In this document: positions 1 to 9,702 of the stretch, piece by piece | Position numbering within the stretch: the first letter of the stretch is position 1 | Layout of the letters: each line of letters begins with the position of its first letter | Assembly (NCBI RefSeq): GCF_004295645.1 | Contig: NZ_CP034752.1 | Location: 1,178,001-1,242,000 of the forward strand | DNA: 64,000 nucleotides | Direction of reading: 5' to 3' | Source: Limnobaculum zhutongyuii | Lineage (GTDB): Bacteria > Pseudomonadota > Gammaproteobacteria > Enterobacterales > Enterobacteriaceae | The notes under the pieces: generated by a model | What the model saw: the letters and a program-made list of their open reading frames with translations, nothing else | Databases searched by the model: none | What the model was told of the DNA's origin: nothing | Position numbers and translations under genes: made by a program

Positions 1-229
1 CAATTGGCACGCTGTAACGTCGCGCCATCTTGCTGGCAGCACCTACGTGATCTAAATGACCATGAGTCAATAATACTTTAACCAGCTTTAAGCCTAACTC
101 TTCAATGGTCTTACTTAATATCGCCGGCTCACCGCCAGGATCAACAATCACAGCCAGTTTAGTTTCTTCACACCACAATAATGTGCAATTTTGCTGGAAA
201 GGTGTGACTGGAATAATTTTGTATTTCAA
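1..229 (-). CDS. gloC: GloC/YcbL-type hydroxyacylglutathione hydrolase, N-terminal part
   Basis: Only the first 76 codons lie in the window; the gene continues past position 1. The protein is a metallo-beta-lactamase-fold hydrolase resembling E. coli YcbL (GloC), a type II glyoxalase that hydrolyses S-D-lactoylglutathione in the cytoplasm. The metal-binding motif THGHLDH is visible with His56, His58, Asp60 and His61, and an early VDPGG turn is typical of the fold. The start is inferred to be TTG at 227-229, because a GGGAGAG ribosome-binding sequence lies just upstream and the following residues align with the YcbL N-terminus. It follows mepK, ldtD and muk genes in the same order as in E. coli. 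Substrate is assigned by family only. Confidence 0.9.
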   Translation of the reverse strand, partial: MKYKIIPVTPFQQNCTLLWCEETKLAVIVDPGGEPAILSKTIEELGLKLVKVLLTHGHLDHVGAASKMARRYSVPI

Positions 230-319
230 AGAAGCTCTCCCTCATAGCTAATATGATTGTTATTTTAAGCAATAAATCATATTACCATTTCTTTCTGATT
301 TGTTTAGCTCTCTATATAA

Positions 320-347
320 AATAAGGCGTCTGATTAGACGCCTTATT
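320..347. terminator. Terminator-like hairpin after mepK
   Basis: A perfect 12-bp inverted repeat (AATAAGGCGTCT, 4-nt loop, AGACGCCTTATT) lies 25 bp beyond the mepK stop and before gloC. It is AT-flanked on both sides, so it could act in either direction; for mepK it would end the transcript before gloC. Confidence 0.75.
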
Positions 348-372
348 CAATTCATGCTGGGAACAACCTTAA

Positions 373-945
373 TTACCAGTCTCTAACGGGTCCGGTATCA
401 ACATGTACAAAATTACTGGATGGGTAATAACCTACCCCACCGGATTTCATCTGTAATGCCGCATCTCTTAAGCTTCTCAGCGATACGCCATCAATACGGA
501 TATCAGCCGCCTGACCTAATGTATGATAGCTGTGTTTTGCTACTCCACGTTTCTGACTACGCATACTATTATTGGAATCAACGCTACGATAGCCACAAAT
601 AAGTTCAATTTGCTTATTACCAAACTGCTTTTGTAAATAATAAAGCTTATCGTAAAGCTGTGGATCAATAGTGGTAATTTGATCGTTACGTCGATCGCGG
701 AAAATATGATTTAAGCGAGAGAGCTCTGTCTTGTCATAACTCTTACCATTAAAGTAAGTAGACTTAATTGTTTCATTGGTATTGATATTTTTAACCAACA
801 AAGTACGGGTACGTAATGCACTCTTACTTTTCTTTGTCGTTGAGGTACTGGAAGCAGCAAATGCCGCATCAGGAATAAGTGCCAGACCTAATGCTGCGCC
901 GCTAATGGCCAGCCATTTACGACGGTGATGATCAATTTTATCCAT
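373..945 (-). CDS. mepK: MepK (YcbK) murein DD/LD-endopeptidase, M15-like
   Basis: This 190-residue protein matches E. coli YcbK/MepK, a periplasmic zinc endopeptidase that cleaves peptidoglycan cross-links, including the 3-3 links made by L,D-transpeptidases. A twin-arginine-like signal starts the protein (Arg8-Arg9-Lys, then a hydrophobic stretch to about residue 30). The zinc-site pattern of the DUF882/M15 family is visible as His141, Asp148 and His181 (HTLGQAAD and HVDTGP). It sits directly downstream of ldtD, the L,D-transpeptidase whose products it can cut, an arrangement shared with E. coli. The ATG at 943-945 is the only sensible start. Confidence 0.95.
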   Translation of the reverse strand: MDKIDHHRRKWLAISGAALGLALIPDAAFAASSTSTTKKSKSALRTRTLLVKNINTNETIKSTYFNGKSYDKTELSRLNHIFRDRRNDQITTIDPQLYDKLYYLQKQFGNKQIELICGYRSVDSNNSMRSQKRGVAKHSYHTLGQAADIRIDGVSLRSLRDAALQMKSGGVGYYPSSNFVHVDTGPVRDW

Positions 946-1142
946 AATTCTATTTATACTCAGTAAAACAGGTTACAAAATAATTTCGTTACTCAATAGC
1001 CACTGACATGAATTGATTTATGCCATATTGCTTCACTACCTGCGTAGTAAGCAAAAGTGCGAAGAAAAACAAACGAATACTATATTAAGTCTCTATGTAG
1101 CATAACTTTTAATGCTTCACAGTCCAGACTTTGACTGTTTCT

Positions 1143-1168
1143 ACGGGTGCTTAAATGTAAGCACCCGT
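1143..1168 (-). terminator. Terminator-like hairpin downstream of ldtD
   Basis: A perfect 11-bp inverted repeat (ACGGGTGCTTA / TAAGCACCCGT, 4-nt loop) lies about 44 bp past the ldtD stop. It separates ldtD from mepK, which begins roughly 200 bp further on and so probably has its own promoter. Confidence 0.75.
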
Positions 1169-1211
1169 GAACAGATAATGTTATGACAACAAAAATGAAA
1201 GGATTACTGCA

Positions 1212-2990
1212 TTAGCGCAATAATTTTTCTACCTGAGGTAACTCTTTAATGCCTTCTTGTGCCGCGCTGTCATATCCATAAATATCAGTACGGAATTCAG
1301 GCGTTCCACTATTTGACACCCAAGAGGTCATATAATAGAGCTGCACAGGGATCTCTTCACGAATATTGGTATAGGTTGTGCTGCCGCGTTTCAATGTGTT
1401 TTGGATTTTATTATCATCCCAACCCACTTCATTTAACAAAATATTCGCCAGTTCAGAGGCTTTATTAACCCGAATACAGCCTGAGCTTAATGCCCGCATA
1501 TTTTTGTCAAACAAACGATGATTAGGCGTGTCGTGTAAATAAATCGCATCATCATTCGGCATATTAAACTTGAAGCGGCCTAACGCATTACCACGACCTG
1601 GAGCTTGCTGTAAGCGGTAATTTCCACCCGCCGACCAGTCAATGGTACTTGGATCAACTACGGTCGCGCCTTTGCCCCAACCGGAATAAACGGTATAACC
1701 ACCGCGCTTCAGGTATTCAGCATCACGTTTAGCTTTAGGAACCAAATCTTCACGAATTAATTTAACCGGAACGTTCCATGGCGGGTTAACGACCACGTTG
1801 TTTAACGCACTGCTCATTAACGGCGTTTTACGTTTTACGGAACCAACAATAACCCGTGACTCCAGAATCAATTCGCTATTCACGTAATAAGCCAGTGAAT
1901 AATCAGGAATATTAACGAAGATACCGTGTTCCATTGAATTTGGTAATAAACGTAAACGCTGGATATTCAGCGCTAAAATAGCTGCGCGAGTTTGCGGGGC
2001 CATATTTAACGCTTCACGAGTGGTATTACCGATGACACCGTCTGTTTCCATACCATACATTTGTTGGAAACGTTTTACGCCATCCACCAGCTCACCACTG
2101 TATACCAGCGATACCTTTTTCTTAGGTGCGGAAGTCTCTCCCTCTGCGGTTGCATTGTGAGAAGTTGCCTCACCATCACCCTTAATAAGACCACTACGCG
2201 TCAGAATATCGCGCAATACAGGAACATCTTTATGGCTGTTGCCCGGGCGCAGACTTTGTTTGGCAAGTGTCATTTGTGGCCACGGTTGAACATCTTCAAC
2301 TAATGGCTTTAATGAATCATGCATTTTGCTATAGAAGGTATTTTGTGGGGCTAAACTCTGAATAAACTTATCTGCATTGCCATTCTTTACTGCCTGTTGC
2401 CATTGGACGATCATTTCGGCCGAAGGCGCGGCTATTTTGTAAGAGCCTTTGTTATATAACCAACGATTGCCGTTAGTTTTAACACCTTCAACAAAATGCA
2501 TATAGCCCAGCAGAGCGTCAGACAGTACGGCGTCTCTGGCAATACCCGTAATCTCTGGTTGAGTGAGTAATTTTGCCCACTGACCAAACTGAGGTTGTAT
2601 TCCCGCCAGTGCCATTTCGGCTAGTTGCTGCTCAAACAGTTTCTGAACTTTCTCGTCTTCCCACAGGGATTTCATTTCTGAAGTGGTATAAACCGAGCTT
2701 AACTCAGGCATGAACTTTAATGTTACCCCTGCAGGTAATGCCGCCAGTAATGCATCACGCGTTTGGGCAACAACAACCGGGTCTTGCACCGGCAATTCAA
2801 CAGCTGTCGTTTCTGCTGTTGCTGCCTGCTCACCTTCGGTTGTTACGGGCGCTTCGGCAGAAATAGCCGCTGGAGCCTGATTGTTCAGGTCTTCATCAGC
2901 TGCACATCCACCCAATGGGAATGCCATCAACGCCGTTAATGTACATTTTACTGCTAAATTTTTAATAATTTTTCGCTTTACCAACAACAT
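1212..2990 (-). CDS. ldtD: LdtD (YcbB) L,D-transpeptidase
   Basis: This 592-residue protein (E. coli 615) forms 3-3 cross-links between meso-DAP residues of peptidoglycan in the periplasm and is linked to beta-lactam and envelope-stress tolerance in the family. The N-terminus is a lipoprotein-like or Sec signal (charged start, hydrophobic core, then a Cys in GGCAADE near residue 29). A peptidoglycan-binding repeat precedes the YkuD domain (motif GVIGNTTREAL). The catalytic motif SGCIRV is present with Cys505, exactly 87 residues from the C-terminus as in E. coli. The segment around residues 35-75 is Ala/Glu/Thr-rich and looks like a flexible linker. ATG at 2988-2990. Confidence 0.96.
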   Translation of the reverse strand: MLLVKRKIIKNLAVKCTLTALMAFPLGGCAADEDLNNQAPAAISAEAPVTTEGEQAATAETTAVELPVQDPVVVAQTRDALLAALPAGVTLKFMPELSSVYTTSEMKSLWEDEKVQKLFEQQLAEMALAGIQPQFGQWAKLLTQPEITGIARDAVLSDALLGYMHFVEGVKTNGNRWLYNKGSYKIAAPSAEMIVQWQQAVKNGNADKFIQSLAPQNTFYSKMHDSLKPLVEDVQPWPQMTLAKQSLRPGNSHKDVPVLRDILTRSGLIKGDGEATSHNATAEGETSAPKKKVSLVYSGELVDGVKRFQQMYGMETDGVIGNTTREALNMAPQTRAAILALNIQRLRLLPNSMEHGIFVNIPDYSLAYYVNSELILESRVIVGSVKRKTPLMSSALNNVVVNPPWNVPVKLIREDLVPKAKRDAEYLKRGGYTVYSGWGKGATVVDPSTIDWSAGGNYRLQQAPGRGNALGRFKFNMPNDDAIYLHDTPNHRLFDKNMRALSSGCIRVNKASELANILLNEVGWDDNKIQNTLKRGSTTYTNIREEIPVQLYYMTSWVSNSGTPEFRTDIYGYDSAAQEGIKELPQVEKLLR

Positions 2991-3124
2991 CCTTTGTCCC
3001 CTGCTTTTACCAACATATTATTGACCATCGCCACTATGCCCCATTTGAACGTTAAAATGGCTTGATAAACATGCGTTCTAATTAAAACATTTCTACCAAA
3101 CATCCTGTATAAATTGGCATTCGA

Positions 3125-3148
3125 AAAATTGGCCGCCTTTCGGCGACC
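3125..3148 (-). terminator. Rho-independent terminator of the muk operon
   Basis: On the minus strand a 7-bp GC-rich stem (GGTCGCC, GAAA tetraloop, GGCGGCC) is followed by AATTTTT. It lies about 55 bp beyond the mukB stop and ends the cmoM-mukFEB transcription unit. Confidence 0.85.
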
Positions 3149-3201
3149 TTAAACACAGATTATCTTAACAAGACAACAATAAACAATAATCTAATATTGA
3201 T

Positions 3202-6200
3202 TTATTGTAACAACTCTTCAGAAACATCTGGTTCATCACTTTTTTTCGCCTCACTTTCAACTTTAGCAGGCTCTTTATCTGCTGCAAACCCTTTAAGGCC
3301 AACCACATGAACATGTTCGTGATTTTGGAATACCTTACGAACCAGCTTATAGGTTGTTCCTTTCTCCGGACTAATATTTTCCGGAGCGGCGATCACCAGT
3401 TGCATCTCTAAACGATCGCAAAGCTCAAACAGTGTCGCAATAGAGTTAGCATCAAGACGCGCCGCCTCATCAAGGAACAACAGACGACATGGAGAAATAT
3501 CTTTACCACGTAACCGTCTGGACTCCTCTTCCCAGCTCTGGACTACCATCACCAGAATCGACATACCGGTACCGATAGCTTCACCGGTTGATAACGCGCC
3601 ACTTTCTGCACGCAACCAACCATCAGAACCACGATATACTTCAACTTCCAACTCAAGATAGTTACGGTAATCCAACAACTCTTCACCAATGGTTTGTGGT
3701 GTGCGCTGCCCCATATCGATATGCGGATTCAAACGCTGATAGAGTTTGGCTAAAGCTTCCGAGAAGGTTAAACGGTTACTGCTAAACAGATCCTGATGCT
3801 GCTCTTGCTGTTCTGACAACACCTCAAGCAATGTAGCATGAGCCTCACGCACATTAACATTCAGACGCACGCTCTTAACCTGACCAAAGGCTACGGCCTG
3901 CAAGCCCTGGTTCAGCATGCGAATACGGTTCTGTTCGCGCTGAATGGTTTTGCGGATAATGTTAGCCACACTCTTGGAACTAATGGCCAGCTTCTGCTCA
4001 CGGGCAGTCAGCTCTTCCGTCAGACGAGCCAGTTCAATTTCCATTTGTTCAATGGCTTCAACCGGATCGTCGGTACGAATAATATCCTGACGAATACGCT
4101 CACGCAGATGCTGGTAAACCGCAATATAGAACTGAACTTTCCGTTCAGGACGTTTCGGATCTTCTGAGGCTCTGAGTACATCACGTAAATGTTCGTTATC
4201 AGCCACCGCCAGACGCAATGCACCTAATGCTTTATCCGACATTGAACGCAGCTCTTCTGCATCCATATAGGCTAACTCACGACGATGCAAGCGACGCTCG
4301 ACATCATTATCTTTAACCAGACGCATCACCAGACACCAACCGGCTTTCGCGGTTACCACCTGTTCACGAATCTGATGATATTCACGTTCTGCTTTGCGTA
4401 AACGCTTCTGTAAATTGTCCATCTCGGCTTCACAGAAGGTAATTTGTTTTTCCAACTGATTACAGCGCTGACGATTTTGGTGCAGTCCGGCGTACAGCTC
4501 ATCACGACGCTGTTTAGCTCTGGCCTCTGCATTTGGATCGGCCTGAACGCCAATATCTTGCAGTTCCTGCCCTAACTCTTTCAGCATATCGCGCTTAGCA
4601 TCGTAAGAACTCTTAAGGGATGCTAATACCTGATTAAACTGTGCAGCCTGAGCCTGATAGGATTTTAACTGCTCTCTGGCGCGACTACGTTCGGTTTCCG
4701 CCTGTTCCAGACGCTGACGTAGCTTATCGTTTAAATCAGAGTTTTCCGTCAGCATACCGGCCGAATCGCTGTAGCTGAAATGAACCCGACGCTGTACCAC
4801 TTCCGTCAATGCGAAAGCCTGTTGCTTGGCCTGGCGCTGTACAGTTTGTGCCTGAGCATAGCTGGCTTGTAAATTCTCATGTTGCGTTGGGTCGCTTTGT
4901 AGTACGGACACTAACGGCTCAAGTTTATTTAACGTGTTGCCATGCTGTTGAACATAGCGAGCGGCTTCCTGGGCCTCTTCCAGATCTTCCCGAATTACTT
5001 CAACACGCTCAATCAGGGAATCATCCCCCATCAGGTGTAACAGCGGCATGATGCGGTTTAACTGACTGATGCTCTCTTTGGTTTGATCAAGCTGCTGCTT
5101 ATGTTGGCGCTCTTGCCCTTCATGACCATTCAGCTCGCGCTCAACCTCATTACGACGGGAAGTTAACTGACGAATCTCCGCTTCAGGGTCACTTTCAAAC
5201 ACCACAGAAAGATGGGTACCAACAAAACGGCTAAAGCTTTGGTGTAAACGTTGCGTTTTTTGAACATCAAAAGAGATTGTGGCATAACGCTCTGCCAGTT
5301 CTTCTCGTTCTGCACTCAACACTTCCAGACGGTTTTCACGCGCTGCCCGACCAAATAACGGCACTTCAGGGAAGCGTGAATAACGCCACTGGCGATCGGA
5401 AACTTTAACCACGATTGCGCCGGTCAATTCTTCCGCTTCAAATACGCTGTCATCAAATGATTGAGGATCTCCTTCAATCAAATACAGATCTTCAGGGCAA
5501 TCTTCCAGAGAATCTAAGTGTTCACGTAACAGAGAAAGATCCGGTACTACGATACCGTGGCGAGCTGGTCCGTATAATGCGGAGAAATAAGGTGCATCAT
5601 CCAGTACCACGTCATCATAAATTTCAGATAACAGCACACCACCAAAACGTTCAGCTAAAGCCAGCAGACGACTGTCTTCTGCACCGCTTGGTTGGCTCAG
5701 ACGTTCAATTTGCTGTTCAACCAAACTCTTTTGCTGTGATATCTGGTCGCGCTCAACGGTGGTTTCACGTTCACGCTCCAGCAAATACTGCATTTGCTCG
5801 GTAATTTGAGCGCTGCTTTCCAGACTTTCACCGCACTGCTCGCTAAGCTGAGTAAGAGCATCCTGAGCCGCGATCCAAACTGGAGCTCTGTCAGATAGCT
5901 GCTTAATACGACTATTGGCTTGTTCCAGTTCCTGACGCAGCGTCATTCTCTGTTCACCAAAGCTGGCAGCGCCCTGAGACAACTCTTCCAGACGCATTTC
6001 CAGTTCGCTACGAACTTCCTCTAACTCTTCCAGTTGATAGTCTTGTCCGGCTTTTTTGCAGAACTCTTGCAATAAACGCTCTGCATCTTGTTGCTCACGT
6101 AAACGCTGCTCCAGCTCAGAGAGCTGAATGCGTAGCGCATTGACTCGCTCGGCCTGATGTTGCTGCGATGACCAGTCACGTAATAAATCTTTTGCAGTCT

Positions 6201-7686
6201 TCCAGGCATCAGCCCGACTGACTTCACCCGCCATTTTACACACCAGTTGATAAGCTTCTTCAAACTGGCTGTGTGCCGCATCGGCCACGCTAAGTTTTTG
6301 CTCCAACGCTAACAATGCTTCAGTAGCTTCTTGTTCACGAGCAGTAAAGGTCTCTAACCATTCATCGGCATTGTCTGCGGTCAGCTCAGGTAGCTGACAC
6401 ACTTCCCGTGCACGTTCCAGCGCGGTTAACGCCTGTTGATACTGAATAGCTCGGGTTTGCTGAACATCCAATGCTTGCTGATAGTCAGCCAGTTGGCTTT
6501 TTAGTTCATCAACTTCAAGCTCAGAACCTTCAGTACGAGCCTGATATTCCGCCAGTTGCTCATTGGATTCAGCAACAACTTCATTTTGCTCTTCCAAACG
6601 GTAAGTCAGCTCATCTAAATCGCTTTGATAGCGCTCGATCTTCTCCTGCTGACGCATTGCCGTTTGCACTAAATTGAGATGGTCACTGGCTGCCTGATAA
6701 TCCATTTCAAGATCGGATTGTGCACCGGACTGCTCGGCCAGCTCCCGCGCCATTTCAACGTGACGATACTGTTCAGTAACCAATTGAGCACGGCTGGTAA
6801 GCAACTCGCGACGCAACACTAATGCGCCGTCAAGATGAACCCGACGTTCGTTGGCATGGCGCATATAATCCGCCGCTACATACGAGGTCGCTTCGGAGAT
6901 CAGATGCTTAAACAGGTCGCGGTCAGATTGAGTGACTCGAATAGCCTCAAGCGTCATGCGGTTTTCCCGCAGCGCTGATTCCATATCCTGGAAGGCTTTA
7001 CGTACCCCACTGTTTTCCGGTAACAGGTAATCCCGTAACGAACGGGTAATGGCACTGGAAATACCACCATACAACGAGGCTTCAATCAGACGATAGAACT
7101 TACTACGATCGGAAGAAGAGCGTAAACGCTTAGGAATAACGCCCAAATCAAACATTAGGGCGTGGTAATCAGCAATCGAGTTAAATTGCTTAAACTGAAC
7201 CCCTTCAATGGCTTCAACCCGCTCTTTTAGCTCCGGCAGAGGTAAAACACGGGCCTGACGTTCACCAACGGTTTCGGTCAAAATTTGAGTTGGCTGTATC
7301 GCTGCCGGTAAACCAGAAATAGTAAAAGGTTTGATATCGACTTTCTTATCACGACCGGCAACCTGTTGTAAGCGAACCCCACAAATAACGCGTTGATGAC
7401 GGGAGTTAACAACATCCAACGTGGCGTAACACACACCGGCTTTTAGCTTACCGTAAAGGCCCTTATCTCTGGAACCACTGGTAGCACCTGCCTCCGTGGT
7501 GTTACGGAAGTGAAGCAGCGTCAAATCGGGGATCAAAGCAGTAACGAAAGCCGCCATGGTGGTGGATTTCCCTGCCCCGTTACCACCTGAAAGTGTGGTG
7601 ACTAACTCATCCAGATCAAAAGTACGGGCAAAAAAGCCATTCCAGTTGACCAATGTTAGCGAGCGAAATTTACCGCGTTCAATCAT
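3202..7686 (-). CDS. mukB: MukB chromosome condensin ATPase
   Basis: This 1494-residue SMC-like ATPase is the core of the MukBEF condensin, which organises and segregates the chromosome (E. coli 1486). The Walker A motif GGNGAGKS is at residues 34-41. The two halves are joined by long Glu/Gln/Leu-rich coiled coils around a central hinge. The C-terminal head has the signature ALSTGEAIGTG and a Walker B motif (LLFLDEAARLD). The ATG overlaps the mukE stop by 4 bp (translational coupling). The extreme C-terminus is a Lys/Glu/Ser-rich tail, slightly longer than in E. coli. The muk system is restricted to Enterobacterales and related gammaproteobacteria. Confidence 0.98.
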   Translation of the reverse strand: MIERGKFRSLTLVNWNGFFARTFDLDELVTTLSGGNGAGKSTTMAAFVTALIPDLTLLHFRNTTEAGATSGSRDKGLYGKLKAGVCYATLDVVNSRHQRVICGVRLQQVAGRDKKVDIKPFTISGLPAAIQPTQILTETVGERQARVLPLPELKERVEAIEGVQFKQFNSIADYHALMFDLGVIPKRLRSSSDRSKFYRLIEASLYGGISSAITRSLRDYLLPENSGVRKAFQDMESALRENRMTLEAIRVTQSDRDLFKHLISEATSYVAADYMRHANERRVHLDGALVLRRELLTSRAQLVTEQYRHVEMARELAEQSGAQSDLEMDYQAASDHLNLVQTAMRQQEKIERYQSDLDELTYRLEEQNEVVAESNEQLAEYQARTEGSELEVDELKSQLADYQQALDVQQTRAIQYQQALTALERAREVCQLPELTADNADEWLETFTAREQEATEALLALEQKLSVADAAHSQFEEAYQLVCKMAGEVSRADAWKTAKDLLRDWSSQQHQAERVNALRIQLSELEQRLREQQDAERLLQEFCKKAGQDYQLEELEEVRSELEMRLEELSQGAASFGEQRMTLRQELEQANSRIKQLSDRAPVWIAAQDALTQLSEQCGESLESSAQITEQMQYLLERERETTVERDQISQQKSLVEQQIERLSQPSGAEDSRLLALAERFGGVLLSEIYDDVVLDDAPYFSALYGPARHGIVVPDLSLLREHLDSLEDCPEDLYLIEGDPQSFDDSVFEAEELTGAIVVKVSDRQWRYSRFPEVPLFGRAARENRLEVLSAEREELAERYATISFDVQKTQRLHQSFSRFVGTHLSVVFESDPEAEIRQLTSRRNEVERELNGHEGQERQHKQQLDQTKESISQLNRIMPLLHLMGDDSLIERVEVIREDLEEAQEAARYVQQHGNTLNKLEPLVSVLQSDPTQHENLQASYAQAQTVQRQAKQQAFALTEVVQRRVHFSYSDSAGMLTENSDLNDKLRQRLEQAETERSRAREQLKSYQAQAAQFNQVLASLKSSYDAKRDMLKELGQELQDIGVQADPNAEARAKQRRDELYAGLHQNRQRCNQLEKQITFCEAEMDNLQKRLRKAEREYHQIREQVVTAKAGWCLVMRLVKDNDVERRLHRRELAYMDAEELRSMSDKALGALRLAVADNEHLRDVLRASEDPKRPERKVQFYIAVYQHLRERIRQDIIRTDDPVEAIEQMEIELARLTEELTAREQKLAISSKSVANIIRKTIQREQNRIRMLNQGLQAVAFGQVKSVRLNVNVREAHATLLEVLSEQQEQHQDLFSSNRLTFSEALAKLYQRLNPHIDMGQRTPQTIGEELLDYRNYLELEVEVYRGSDGWLRAESGALSTGEAIGTGMSILVMVVQSWEEESRRLRGKDISPCRLLFLDEAARLDANSIATLFELCDRLEMQLVIAAPENISPEKGTTYKLVRKVFQNHEHVHVVGLKGFAADKEPAKVESEAKKSDEPDVSEELLQ

Positions 7687-8399
7687 TCCTGTTCATCCTC
7701 CGCGCTATCCGCTACGTTTTCATTATTCTGGTCGTCATCAGACAGTGACAAACTGTTTTCCAGTGGCATTGCCTCACCATCACGAATCATGCGCAGTTGC
7801 GCTTCTCTTGGGTCATCACTGCTGCGAACATCCGCGCCAAAACGGAAAACTGCTTCGGTAATTCGAAATTTAGTACTGTCTGTTCCCATAAACGTCACCA
7901 TGCCTAAACGACGCAGCCGGTTAAGAGAAGTCCGTACTTTTTCCTGTAGTTTTTGACGGTCAAGGTCAGAACCGGTAGAACGCTGGTTGACATATTTTAA
8001 TAATTTGCTTTCATCCGCCAGCGAAATCAGCTCTTCATACAGCTCCTGACCGCTAAAAATGCCTTCCTGAGCTAATCGCTCCGGACTGAGGTAGAGATAA
8101 CAAAGGATCTTACCTACCATCATATCCAGCTCGGACAGCACAGAACGAGAAATGAGCGTAGTAGAACGAGGGCGCAAATAGAAAAACCCTTCTGGTGCCC
8201 GAATTAACTCAACGTTATAGCGTTGATAAAACAACTCCAGCTCATCCTGATAGTCCATCAGAAAAGCATGATTATCCAGCTCATCAATGCCGATATGACG
8301 GCCAGAGCGTAATTGGCTATCAAGCGCCGGGAAAAGTGAGTTGGCGATTGCCTGAGCCAGCTTTGCCGGCATGATTTGTTCAATATTTGTCGATGACAT
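7683..8399 (-). CDS. mukE: MukE condensin subunit (kite protein)
   Basis: MukE dimers bind MukF and regulate MukB ATPase activity and DNA binding. The 238-residue product begins MSSTNIEQIM as in E. coli, so the start is set at 8399 rather than at an in-frame codon further upstream within mukF. Strongly conserved stretches include RSGRHIGIDELDNHAF and RPRSTTLISRSVLSEL. The C-terminal end is acidic, rich in Asp/Glu/Asn. The gene overlaps the end of mukF by 20 bp and the start of mukB by 4 bp, so the three subunits are probably made by coupled translation from one message. Confidence 0.97.
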   Translation of the reverse strand: MSSTNIEQIMPAKLAQAIANSLFPALDSQLRSGRHIGIDELDNHAFLMDYQDELELFYQRYNVELIRAPEGFFYLRPRSTTLISRSVLSELDMMVGKILCYLYLSPERLAQEGIFSGQELYEELISLADESKLLKYVNQRSTGSDLDRQKLQEKVRTSLNRLRRLGMVTFMGTDSTKFRITEAVFRFGADVRSSDDPREAQLRMIRDGEAMPLENSLSLSDDDQNNENVADSAEDEQE

Positions 8400-9702
8400 G
8401 GGCCTGCACCTTGGCTCCGTAATCGTTAATCGACTGCCATTCGGCAGGCAATCCGGAGAAATCAGCATCTGCTACACCAAGTCTGACGGCCTGATCGACT
8501 AACAGTCGGGCTACGTCAAAGTGGCGGGAGCGTGGGAATTGAGTCAAATAGCTACGCATGACTGCACCAAGATCTAACGGTCGGGCATCCCGTCGATAGA
8601 CCTCAAGAGCAACTTCAATATGCGCTGCGATTTGCTCTCGCATTTCAGTAAATTCTTCAAATTCTAAATCAGGCGGAAGCTCGCCGGTCACCTCTTCACT
8701 ACGCAGAGCCAACTCTTCATCACGCATATCAAACAGACGTTCGGCATTGGCGTAAGTTAACGCCCATGGCTGGTCAAAGTAGGTTTGTAATGATTGGCGT
8801 AAGCGTTGAGAAAAGATTCGGTTTTTATCCATATCTATCGCAGTACGGATAAATTTATGAATATGACGATCGTAGCCAATCCACAGATCGATGGCCTGCT
8901 GCCCCCAACTGATAATACGATCCAGCTTGGACTGTAAATCCAATACCAATTTATCAACAAACAGCAGTTCAGAATTGTTCATTGTGGCATCCTGAATGCG
9001 CAATAAATTGGCCTGCAGTTTATCCCCTGCGGCTTCCAGCGTATCCTGTAATTCCCGCAGAGTACCGGAAGTTTCCATCAATAAGGCTTCACAGCTTGAA
9101 ATAGCGGCACGCCAGTCTTTGCCTAACAGGGCCGCAATATCATCTTTTACGTTTTGCTGCTGCTCGTCCATTATGCGCTGGGTGAGATCAATACTGTCAA
9201 AAATTTCAGCAACCGAGTATTTAAGCGGAGCAAATACGTTTCGGTGCCAATGGAAATCATCACCGCCCTCTTCAGCTGCTTCGGCTGCCAGATTTAGTTC
9301 CTGGGCAACAATCGATAGCTGCATGGAGAGACGCAGTGAAGAGAATTCACGCTGACGAATATAATAATCCGTAATACCTATGCCTAAAGGCGTTAAACGA
9401 TAGATAGCGTTGCCATCTGCCAGTTCACTGGTAAAACGGTTCAAAAGTCGTTGCTTCACCATATCGTTGATCGCATTGTTGGCACGCACGGCAATGGTTT
9501 CGTGAGTTTGCTCGAACCCTTTGCTAACGTGTCTGAATGCATCAACCAGCTCGCCTTCACTCATTTCACCATCCAGCCGATCGCTGTTCAGCGTGGCAAT
9601 GGCTAATAAAAATGCCAGACGTTCTGTTGGTAACGACAATGAAAAATCATTTTTACGAGCCCAGGCGACCAGTTCCGGTACAGTCTGGGAAAAATCACTC
9701 AT
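8380..9702 (-). CDS. mukF: MukF kleisin subunit of condensin
   Basis: MukF (440 residues, E. coli 440) is the kleisin that bridges the two MukB heads and holds MukE. It has an N-terminal winged-helix dimerisation domain (conserved FSQTVPELVAWARKNDFSL start), a central helical bundle around residues 120-300 and a C-terminal winged-helix domain ending GAKVQAHVIDKY, matching E. coli to the last residue. It is second in the operon: its ATG overlaps the cmoM stop (ATGA) and its end overlaps mukE. Confidence 0.97.
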   Translation of the reverse strand: MSDFSQTVPELVAWARKNDFSLSLPTERLAFLLAIATLNSDRLDGEMSEGELVDAFRHVSKGFEQTHETIAVRANNAINDMVKQRLLNRFTSELADGNAIYRLTPLGIGITDYYIRQREFSSLRLSMQLSIVAQELNLAAEAAEEGGDDFHWHRNVFAPLKYSVAEIFDSIDLTQRIMDEQQQNVKDDIAALLGKDWRAAISSCEALLMETSGTLRELQDTLEAAGDKLQANLLRIQDATMNNSELLFVDKLVLDLQSKLDRIISWGQQAIDLWIGYDRHIHKFIRTAIDMDKNRIFSQRLRQSLQTYFDQPWALTYANAERLFDMRDEELALRSEEVTGELPPDLEFEEFTEMREQIAAHIEVALEVYRRDARPLDLGAVMRSYLTQFPRSRHFDVARLLVDQAVRLGVADADFSGLPAEWQSINDYGAKVQAHVIDKY